Assembly: GCA_037893245.1 (NCBI GenBank)
Contig: JBAIAA010000890.1
Span: 1,178,001 to 1,242,000, forward strand
From: Crossaster papposus
Taxonomy: Eukaryota > Echinodermata > Asteroidea > Velatida > Solasteridae
Direction: 5' to 3'
DNA: 64,000 nucleotides
Part shown: positions 23,301 to 32,347 of the stretch, in pieces
How positions within the stretch are numbered: the stretch's first letter is position 1
Layout: each line of letters opens with the position of its first letter
Notes under the pieces: generated by a model
What the model saw: only the letters and a program-made list of their open reading frames with translations
Told to the model about the DNA's origin: nothing
Database searches by the model: none
Made by a program: the position numbers and the translations under genes

Positions 23301-26105
23301 TCAACACCACTTTGAGCGCGCTTTGAGAGAACGTCAACACCCAATAGCGATGAAGATTTTGTTAACTGGACTTCAGGATTGGATAACGACCTTGTCACTG
23401 GGAAGTAGTGAGCGGTGCTAAAGCTTTGATGTTGGTCTTTTCAAGAAATTTAGTCGGGTCATTACTCAGTCACTTGGGGAATTTTGCAGTTACAGTCTAG
23501 TCTGCGACTCTGTTTTGAAACAGCTCTTTGTTGCTGCACGATCATCTCAATTAGGAAATGCATCGCGATTAAAAAAAAACGACACAATCGTAATCTTTTA
23601 AGAACTGGTATTGCGATTTTCGATTAGAAGGCGGTATCGCCCAAGCTTACTCTGAAGACACGTGCGCTTAGCTTATCTTGGCATTTATTGTCACTAAACC
23701 TCTGGACTATTTAGGAGAGGGTTTCGACTAGACCGCTGCTGTTTTGATTAGAATTTGTCTATCGGACCAGCGTTAAGGTCGAACCCAATTTCATAATTAA
23801 CCTTAGGGCGGAGGGGGGGCCCTTCGAGGCTGCGATTGCGAAACGCTGTTGTACAGTCCATTCTCGAAATAGGGGGGGAACAATATTTTACGCGAAAAAT
23901 AAAGAGTTTTTGGCATCATATCTTAACATCTTGTCTTTTGTAGTTAAAAAAAGGTGGTTATTTACCTTAATTTTTATCATCCAATGACAAAAATTGTATT
24001 AAAAATGGAAAAACCAGTCAAAAAAAATTAACGTTGACGTACCGTTGAACCACGTGGAGATTGTGCACAAATACCAAACCGACTTCAACAAATACCTCCC
24101 CTAAAAAGGGCAATAATAATCGATAAATTGTGAAAAATCGTGCTTTGACCCCACTCATTTTTTTCCATGGATACGTTAAAAAAGGATGTAGCAGTGATAT
24201 ACTGAATTTTAAAAAAAATCTGCCTGTGACCCCCTTGCGTTTTATCGTGTTGTTTTCGAACGAAACTGGCCGAAAATGACATCTCCCCAAACAAATTCCG
24301 TGTAGATCGTGCCTGTGTACCTGGCTTTGCGGACGTTGTATGAATCACTGAATTCGGGGAGTAAATTTGTACGTGTTTCAACGGTGCGCTTCAAGGTGGC
24401 GATCTATACGTATTTACTGTGTGAGATATGCCGCTCATGAGCGTGGAAGAATAAATGAGATACATTTCAACGTTGGTGGCGCACTTTGTTGGGTCCCCCC
24501 TCCGCCCCCCCCCCCCCCCCCCCCCCCTGCCTTAGGGATATTTTTAGATTTTTTATGACTAGGGTTTCGTAAATAAACAGACTCACGTTTTTTTAATACC
24601 TTTTTATTTGCACTTCGTAATACATTTTGTAAATCAGTACGGCAAACTTTTGTAAAAGTACTTACAGGCATTTTAATGACCATCGGTTGAGCCAAGAGAA
24701 AAATAAATTCGTTCGGGGGAATACACCGACCAACTTCTTTTAAATAAATTATGTATGTGCCAAGCAAGGGTTAGTGTAAATACCATATCTTTGTTGGAGA
24801 TAAGCCAGCCAGGGCAATATTCTTTGAGTAGCACTTTGTGTTGAGAGAACGTCTGCCCTGAAAGAAGAAAGTCAAAACCCAATGGCAATTAAATTTTGTT
24901 TAACTGGACTTCAGGATTGGATAACGATTATGTCACTGGAAAGTAGTGAGCGGCACATCTATTAACGAGACCGCGCCTAATGTAACACTATTGTAGTTTT
25001 TCCGCAACGTCTCTGCGAGACCGCCTGAACGTCAAGGCTTTGATGTTGGTCTTTTCAAGAAACTCAGTCGGGTCACCAGTCACTTGAAAATTATGTGACT
25101 TTCTACGTTTTGAAACAACTCTTTGTTGTTGCAAGATCATCTCGATTAGGAAACGTTTCGCGATACTTCATCGATACCGCGATTTACCGATATCGCGATT
25201 AAAAAAACTCGACGCGATATTGTAATCCTTTAGGAACTGGTATCGCGATTTTCCGGGATGAACCGTGGCGCACCCGTAGTGAAAACGTGGCGGAACCGTA
25301 GTGAATCCGTGACCATCCGGGATGATCCGGGCCCATCCGTGGCGGAACCGTAGTCAAACCGTAGTAGAACCGTAGTACGACAGGGGAACATGCCACTTTT
25401 TTTCGATTGCCTTCCCGGACCTTCCCGGACCTTCCCGGACCTTCCCGGATGACCCCGGATGACTATGGATGACCCCGTATGACCCCGTATGAACCCGCGT
25501 ATGACCCCGTATGACCCCGGATCAAACGTCTGTTTCATCCGGGGCCATCCGGGGCGAACCGGGGCGATCCGTAGCATATCCGGCTTCAGTGGGACTGGGG
25601 CTTAAGGTTGTCACTAGTCTCAATTATTGTTCACACTAACCAACCTCCAAAGTAATTCACCATACACAACAAACACTAATGTTTATCCACCATAACGTAG
25701 AGCAGAAACAAAGACTATGTAGCTATCATAATATAGTTCATCACGAAATCATCTACACTATTCCAGAACACAACTGCCACTTTTCAATTTCAAAAAATCA
25801 ACATTGACCTAAATGTTACCATGCATTGTTTCTTGTACTAGATTCAAGTTGAACAGCCCATCCTGAAGAAAATGCAAATTCTCGGTGTAAAATCCCAAGA
25901 AGAAGATGGGTACTCCGTGTACTGCGATGTTGATGACACTATCAACACATTGACAATCACCAAAGACGTGGCTCAACAAGTATGGAAAACATCCAACCGG
26001 GCAGCCATTATAAAAGAATTGGCCAACAAAGACACCTACCAGTTGTTTGTTTTGGCAAACAAAACAATAACTGGTATGCCAGAGGCAGGTGAAAGTTCTG
26101 TCTAA
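20312..26105 (+). CDS. RPA1-like protein with two OB folds (3 exons)
   Basis: Exons 20312-20722, 20986-21198 and 25842-26105, all in phase 0 with GT...AG introns, encode about 295 residues. Residues ~1-90 resemble RPA1 DNA-binding domain A (GTGPYVKTIRGNIIKY, VEISLADSTACIRVIAYDN, FKVGDTILLKNYE). Residues ~115-215 resemble the next OB fold (ISVQGVVTQ, VRNINVKDETGTVQVALWNN, VKTGDRVKLTNVTC). The third exon adds 87 residues (YSVYCDVDDTINTLTITKDV) of unclear fold. The Cys4 zinc ribbon and protein-interaction domain of full RPA1 (about 600 residues) are absent, so this looks like a stand-alone single-strand DNA binding protein, perhaps from a mobile-element RPA; the sequence does not decide. ATG at 20312 is preferred because it opens the conserved region right after the CpG-rich patch. 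Confidence 0.8.
22165..22990. repeat. Direct duplication in intron 2 of the RPA-like gene
   Basis: Two copies about 475 bp apart share AAATTTCCCCCTTAAATCTG, ATTAGGTGTT(T)AAGGTTCCG, GCTAGCCTCGTAATTTA, and AATAAGTCTTTA(A/T)GTACCC. No coding sequence is seen. Confidence 0.8.
23000..25255. repeat. Direct repeat pair (23.0-23.6 and 24.5-25.25 kb)
   Basis: Blocks starting TTTCGTAAATAAACAGACTC near 23015 and 24563 are followed by matching TACGGCAAACTTTTG, GAATACACCGACCAAC, ATCTTTGTTGGAGATAAGC and TGGACTTCAGGATTGGATAA. A related GATTAAAAAAA/GGAACTGGTATCGCGATTTT end lies near 23565 and 25195. The second copy has a small insert (24955-25035). The interval between includes a poly-C tract (24497-24523). 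Confidence 0.8.
25245..25582. repeat. 10-bp minisatellite rich in CCGG
   Basis: About 330 bp built almost wholly of 10-bp units: ACCTTCCCGG (four exact copies near 25418-25458), ATGACCCCGG/ATGACCCCGT (25450-25530), CATCCGGGGC, and on the other strand CTACGGTTCC-type units (25260-25375). It ends in CCGGCTTCAGTGGGACTGG. The GC content contrasts sharply with the surrounding intron. Frames across it are artefacts. Confidence 0.8.
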
Positions 26106-26229
26106 AAGTGTACACTACTGCTCCCAAATATCACCCACCGGCCCAACTACATGTAGAACATTTTTGATCTTCCTTATTTATCTTTTTGATCTTTATTCAT
26201 CAATGTAAAACATTGACTTGCATCTGCAA

Positions 26230-26235
26230 AATAAA
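26230..26235 (+). terminator. Polyadenylation signal of the RPA-like gene
   Basis: AATAAA lies about 125 bp after the stop codon, in an AT-rich context. Confidence 0.55.
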
Positions 26236-26509
26236 ACTTTAACTCTACAAAAATATGCACAATCGTTTGTCCAAACAGACCTTCCGTTTTCTAACGACTT
26301 ATACAGATAGTGTCCCGATATAGTTCAAACTCAATAATGCTCCAATTGTTTTTCTTGTTTACATGGAAACCACAGAAAAGTTAAAAGTATGGAAGAGGTG
26401 ATCAAGGAAAAACTAACAGTTTATAGCGCTTATTACAACAACAAAAAATGTATGTATTTTTTAGTTCTAATTATTGTCGGACACCCTGTACAATCATAAT
26501 TTGCTTTTA

Positions 26510-27570
26510 CCAACATAAATCCATATGTTATACAATCATTATTTGCTTAAATTTCTAGTTAAATTTGAAAACTTTAAATCTATACATTAAAATAATTTGT
26601 CCAAACATAATTTGTTTTCAAGTTGCTTTACAATTTTCCGAGAAGTAATATACATGTTTATGTTACAAATCATTTTTTACCTTCTAGCTGCTTCAAAATT
26701 TACCGACAAGTAATCAATATGTTCTACAATCAGTATTTGCTTAAATTTCCAGTTAAATTAGAAAACTTTAAATTAAGAGATATATAAAACTTAAATCTAG
26801 AAAAATAGTCCAAGTCATTCGTCCAAAGAGACCTATTGTGTACTAGCTACTTCAAAATTTAGTAAGAAGTAATTAGTATGTTATACAATCATTATTTGCT
26901 GAAATTTCCAGTTAAATTACAAAACATTAAATTAAGAAAAAAACAACAATACGTCTTGAAAAAATCCTAATCATTTGTCCAAAGAGCCTCTTTGTTTTCT
27001 AACTGCTTCAAAATTTTGCGTTAAAAAATCACTGTTAAAAAATCATTTTTTGCTTAAATATCCAGTTATTAGAAAACTCTAAATCTATAACAAATCCAAA
27101 ACATTTGTTCAAACGGACCTTTTGTTTTCTAGCTCAGTGCTTCAGCATTTATCGAGAAGTAAACGATAATTATACAATCATTATTTGCTTGAATGTCCAC
27201 TTAAATTAGAAAACCGTTATAATCACTCATTAAAAGCACGTATAAATGTTAACTTCTTGTATTTCCATATCAATTTGTTCATTATTTACTCCTGTTTATG
27301 TAAAAACCTGTTCACATTTGTTACCTAGTTCACCAAAATGTACAGCTTTTCTAAAAGATGAAACGTCTCCACCCATTTATTTATGTATAATCTAACTACT
27401 GTTTTAACGCTACACAATTTGGAACATTTATTGGCGTACCTGCACTATAGGCAACAGTGTTTCCAAACAACTCTCTCTTAGAGCTATTGGACAATTTACG
27501 AAGAATTAATCTATTTGTTGTATAATCGTTATTTACTTAGTTAGTTAGTCAGATTAGAAAACCGTTATTA
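26510..27570. repeat. Tandem repeat, units of about 145-195 bp
   Basis: The landmark ACAATCATTATTTGCTT(A/G)AAT recurs near 26532, 26727, 26884, 27027 and 27174, and in decayed form near 27520. Each is followed by TCCAGTTAAATTAGAAAAC and then by a CATTTGTCCAAA(G/C) and TTTTGTTTTCTAGCTGCTTC block. Units are diverged and indel-rich. No coding. Confidence 0.75.
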
Positions 27571-28199
27571 AGACACTTATAAATGTTGTAATACTTTACC
27601 TTTGTATTCCCACACAAATTCTTTCATTTCTTACTCCTATTTCTTGAAATCACGTTTGTTACATAGTTTACCAAAATATATACTTTTCCAGAAAACAAAT
27701 GACGTCTCTGAACTTGTATTACTGTTTCATCTGGTTGTATTTTCATATCAAGTTGTAAAATTCGTTCACACTTGTACTTCCACAATTAATTATGTGACGT
27801 CATCGCTAAAATTGTATGTTACATTTTATTAATCTAGAATTAAGCAAGCCTAATGGATTGAAACTACTGTAAAAACAGTACTAGTCTCATACATTACACA
27901 AAAATACACCATGATGACGTGATGACGTGGAATTTATTATTGGCTTAAATTTTCCAAACAGCACAGTGAAATATTTTTGACAACTGTTTATACTGACAAT
28001 CCAGACATTTTCTACATGTCATAAAATATACAGAGTGTAACAAGACACATAACTTTGACCCTTTTCACTCTAATCTGGGCTTACCCGGCTCATTAATCAC
28101 CCGGGTAGTTGGCCATACCCGGGTAGAAACTAACCCGGAGAATCGGTTTCACACTACAAAGTTAACCCCGCAATTTAGCAACACCATCTAATGCAATGG

Positions 28200-28874
28200 T
28201 TTAGATCGTCCTAAAACTTAATGGGTGGGTAGAAGCGACGTCACTCCAAACCCCATGAAGTGACGCCATGTTGACGTCATACGATTTTATATTAATCTCA
28301 TGATCTCATGATCTCATCAACGCAACATGCTAAATTCAAAATTCATTTGGTAATAGGGTTGTTAGGTCACACATGACGTCGTAAAAAATATAGCTGTTTA
28401 AAATGAATAGAAGGATGAGTCCGATCATCATAAAACTTGTGAAGTTAGATACGATCATGAGTACGCAAAACCGAAGTGACATGTTGCTGACGTCATCAAT
28501 TTATTTTATTTATTTATTTATTTATTTTAAATGTTATTCCACTCAAAAGATTGACTGCAGACTTGGCACAGACCAATATCATAGTCAAAATAATGAATTG
28601 ACAAGTATTGTCGTGGTGACGTCATCACTAGGCTTGTGACGTCATAAACGTTTGACTTCGTTTATATGCGTTTATATTCGTTTTAGTTCCTTTTCAATTC
28701 CTTATAAATGTTTGTAATCGTTTAAATTCGTTTCAATCTGTTTTAATTTCGTTAAATTCGTTTTGAATTTTTGTTATGGTACACGTATAAAAGTTTAATT
28801 TCTGCAAAACTACACAAACAAATGCAAATGCGAAAAAGCCCTATGTTCTGTTCCTCGAACAGACGTAGTTCTAG
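28200..28874 (+). mobile_element. Helitron-like repeat, copy 2
   Basis: The left part matches the module at 5.64-6.06 kb (GTGACGCCATGTTGACGTCAT, AAAATTCATTTGG, GTTAGGTCACACAT). The right part has stacked 10-13 bp GTTTAAATTC-like units (28650-28760), then AAAAAGCCCTATG, the hairpin TCTGTTCCTCGAACAGA (28847-28863) and CTAG (28871-28874). The next copy starts immediately, so copies stand head to tail. The left border is approximate. Confidence 0.55.
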
Positions 28875-30268
28875 TTTTCTTTTTTCTTTTCTTTTAGTAA
28901 CCTAAACTCCATAGACTTTGTACACGTTTTTTTTGCACAAGTACTTTTACCAGAAAACAAAGTTCTATTTCCATAAAACTTAACCCAAGTGAAGACCCCA
29001 TAGTAAGCTCGTGCCTAGCAAACATACGTCATGGTGACGTCATCAGGGATCACGTGACGTCATCTTAAAGGTGCAATTGATTTAATCTTTGAAAATCAAT
29101 AACAAATCAACCGCAAAAGACCTAAACTTGATTTTTGTGGCAATAGATAGAATAATTAAGGATCTTCATTTCATCTCATGTGCGTGAAATCACGTGACCC
29201 TTCCTTCCGGTCCAAACCGGAAGTGCCTTATAATTTAAAACTGGAAAATGATATGAACTTAATTTCAACGATGTTAGTGTCTGGCTAGAATAAACTTTTC
29301 AAAAAATTACCGGCGACGTCATAACATGTTATAGCGCCCTCTAGCGGCAGGTTGAAAAATGGTTAAAATGCATAATTTGTTGGTGTGTGTGGCAAAGTTT
29401 GCTGAAATCACTTCATAACCGGTGTATATAATCAGCTTCGTGCTAAGAACATATTGAGAAAGAGATTTATTGATGACGTCACCAAACCGGAAGTTACAAT
29501 AAAAAGACCTTAAAACCTTAAAACGTCGCTTAAAAATCAACCGCGATAGATATAATCCAGATTTTTGCTTTAAATAGCACAGTTAAGACAGCTCTCGAGC
29601 TTTCTGTTAATTACGTCACGATGACGTCATCAAGTGTCAGATTACAAGCAACCAAATATTTCGAAATTTAATCTTTGAAAATCAATATAAAATCAACTTT
29701 AAGAGATCTGATTTAGATTTTTAGGAGAATTGATAGATTAATTCATGGTCTTCATAATTTGTATTACATGCAAAAAGACCTGACACTTCCTTCCGGTCCA
29801 AACCGGAATTTCCTTATAATTTAAAAGTAAAAAACGATGTGAACTTACTTTCAACGATGTTAGGCGCTGGCTAGGTTGTAAGTAACAACAAAGTCAACGG
29901 TGACTTCATAAAATGTTATAGCGCCCTCTAGCGGCATGTTGACAAATGTTACATCATATTACGATTATATTTAAATTATTACGTTTTAAGACCTTTAAGC
30001 CATATCTCAGCAACGGAACGTGCTAACATAACACATCTGTTTGTATTGTTAGGTGATGGATAGTTGCGCAAATAAATCACAAACGTGTGACGTCATCGTT
30101 TTAATCAGTTTGAATTCATTTTAATCTGTTTAAATTAACTTAAATTCGTTTTCAATGATTTTAAATTGTTTTGATGGTATAAAAGTTCAATTTTTAAAAA
30201 ATTTTATCAAAAAAATTGCGAATGCGAAAAAGCCCTATGTTCTGTTCCTCGAACAGACGTAGTTCTAG
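28875..30268 (+). mobile_element. Helitron-like repeat, copy 3, carrying the CRE/E-box/ETS block
   Basis: Spans from the CTAG of copy 2 to its own CTAG (30265-30268) after the hairpin TCTGTTCCTCGAACAGA (30241-30257). It contains the regulatory-word block of the 3.3-5.6 kb array: TCACGTGACGTCA (29050-29062), TTCCGGTCCAAACCGGAA (near 29204 and 29793) and GTTATAGCGCCCTCTAGCGG twice. About 1.39 kb, no coding. If the CTAG ends are real termini, this is the best-defined complete unit in the window. Confidence 0.55.
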
Positions 30269-30439
30269 TTTATATTTCATTTTTTTGCTTGTCAATCAGA
30301 CGTTGAGACATTGGTCTACCTTTCAGCCATGGTGATGATAAGTTGATGACACTTTTTGTATTGAAATTGCTCTTACGAGGATTTTTTTGAAAGTCTTTTT
30401 TTCTTTTTTTCTTTTTTCTTTCTTTCTTGCTTGCTTGCT

Positions 30440-30530
30440 TTTCACTCGTCGGGGGGGGGGGGGGGGGGGGGGGGGCAGGGAGGCAGGGAGGAAGTCTGCC
30501 CCCCCCCCCTCCCCCGACGCTACAGGGCCC
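30440..30530. repeat. Poly-G and poly-C tract
   Basis: A run of about 25 G is followed by G/A-rich sequence and a run of C. The poly-Gly/Pro frames on both strands come from this tract. Confidence 0.9.
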
Positions 30531-30544
30531 CTGACTTAACAGCA

Positions 30545-30890
30545 AGACTCCAATTTATGTATGCCAGTAGGCAGTTTAGTATAGTCCTGAATTGTTTTGG
30601 CATGCTGTATATTATTGTTACTACCGACCACCTGTACAATTCAATTAATTTGAATTTTAATCCCAACATGCGATACAGATGATCATCAAAATAGATGAAG
30701 GCCCCCTCTTTGAGTTATATCTTCACGCGTCCGGTAAACCTGTCCAAGGTAATGATGATATTCTGCTTAGCCGTTTCCGTCATTTCCCTGTTGATCGCAT
30801 TGTTAATTTCTTTAACGGTTTTATAGAAACCCTTCACCGTGCGAAATTCTAACGTGGGTTTGCAATAATCCATGCTCACTAAAGCCCTTT
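30545..30890 (-). pseudogene. Polinton (Maverick)-type structural protein fragment
   Basis: The minus-strand frame contains EINNAINREM and TLDRFTGRVKI, then a stop codon and an in-frame continuation EGAFIYFDDHLYRMLGL. The order (helical EINNAIN, beta segment TGRV, hydrophobic LGL) resembles proteins annotated as transposon-derived F54H12.2-like in Polinton elements. The internal stop and short length mark it as a relic. Its 5' side runs into a MITE-like piece. Identification rests on remembered motif order only. Confidence 0.35.
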
Positions 30891-31065
30891 TCACACTGCA
30901 GAGCCAATCCCCGGGAAATAAATCACCAAATAAACCCCACCAACACCCCAGCAACCGTTCACACTAGACCCATTTGGTAACTCCCGGGGACACTATTTCC
31001 CAGGAATCTGCACGGTCGTTTCACACTGGCCATAAAACCCCGGGAAATTATAAATACACGTACAC
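30885..31065. mobile_element. MITE-like piece with TTTCACACT and CCCGGG words
   Basis: TTTTCACACTGCA and GTTTCACACTGGCC lie at its two sides with CCCCGGGAAAT words repeated between. A related short sequence with TTTTCACTC and ACCCGGGTAG lies at 28065-28165. Borders and target duplication are not resolved. Confidence 0.35.
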
Positions 31066-32340
31066 GAGAAGGAAGCTAAACACAGTCTTGTTCGCAACAC
31101 TTCTTTTATTAAATATTAAAACCATTCATTTTGCTCATATTCTTTAAAATTAAATTATTTGTATAATTTGTTTACGTTATTATTTGTCTTTTGTACTTAA
31201 GAGCATGTCCACAAGAGGACCATGCAGACTGTGATAAGGTGGGGGTCCGCGGATTTGGCTGAAATTTGGTTGGTAGGTGGGTCATATGTAGCCTTGAGGT
31301 TGTACAAAATGTTAGGCCAATCCGACCTCCCTAGCAAAAAATGAGCCCAAAATGTATTTTTTAAGTGGTAAATGGGTGATGTTGATGATTTTGATGATTT
31401 TGGGCTACACAAGTTTAAACCCTTACTGTCGAAAAGTTGAAAACAGTAGAGCAGTAAAATTTGCAGGGTCTTGAGATTGTATCCTGACCTAAACCTGGAT
31501 CTTAAAATATGGGGGAAAATTGCTCTTAAAAAGCGACAACAAATCTTTACTTAAAGGTATCCCCCAATTTACGTCATATTAATTGCCAACTTTGAGTGGC
31601 CGTATAGTCATTAGTGCAGGTATTTAGGCAATGACACTCGGGTGACAGAGAGTCCTTATTGTGGTCTGTTGGTAGCATCAATAAAACAATTGTCAGCGGT
31701 TTTCAGTATGAAATGGCAGGAGCCTAGTTAAATTTGACCTTATAATGGGTACTTAGCTTCTATCGTTGAAATAACGGTACCTATCATTACGCTACAATAA
31801 ACAATTATTTTGGTCCTTAAATGCTTATTTATTATAGTAATGTGATGAACATGATCGATTTCCTCAGGATGGGACAATAACCTTATAACTGAATGTTACA
31901 ATTAGTTGGTCATACATGTACTTTGCATCTACCACAGATATCCTGATTCATATTATAGTTCCAACCACCTTCTCCAGTGTTTCACCCTCTCTGATTGGTA
32001 TGATCCAATGAGTAGCTATTAGTGCAAGCTCTTGGGTCCTCAGGTGGACAGGCCATTGTTGTGTTGCACCACACACGGAGAAGCCACGATCCTTTGAGAA
32101 TCGAAAAACTAAACACCCCAGAACTTCATTTAAATTTAGATAATAACACAAATGACTTTTAAAACAATATTTGACATATTCATGTGTGCAACAAGAAAAA
32201 CTTCATTAGATATATTTTAGTTTTTACCTCACACCGGTGTGTGGTATTAAATCACTGACTACACCAGTCAAGATAGAGTGGTAAAAATACACCAGTAGCA
32301 TAGAAAATACACCAGCAGCATCAAATTTGAAAGCAGAAAT
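31066..32340. other. No gene seen
   Basis: Moderately AT-rich sequence without recognised coding or repeats. Frames up to 71 codons do not resemble known proteins. It lies downstream (3') of the decayed gene at 32.3-35.7 kb. Confidence 0.35.
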
Positions 32341-32347
32341 TATTGCC

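Noticed and set aside
24367-24767. Frames rich in proline or glycine around 24.5 kb
   Set aside because: They are translations of a run of about 26 C; no other coding evidence.
20700-25840. Extra exons in intron 2 of the RPA-like gene
   Set aside because: Flanking exons join in phase without them and the frames there are repeat-derived.
30270-30682. Overlapping poly-Gly and poly-Pro/Lys frames at 30.3-30.7 kb
   Set aside because: Caused by the poly-G/poly-C tract and T-rich flank.
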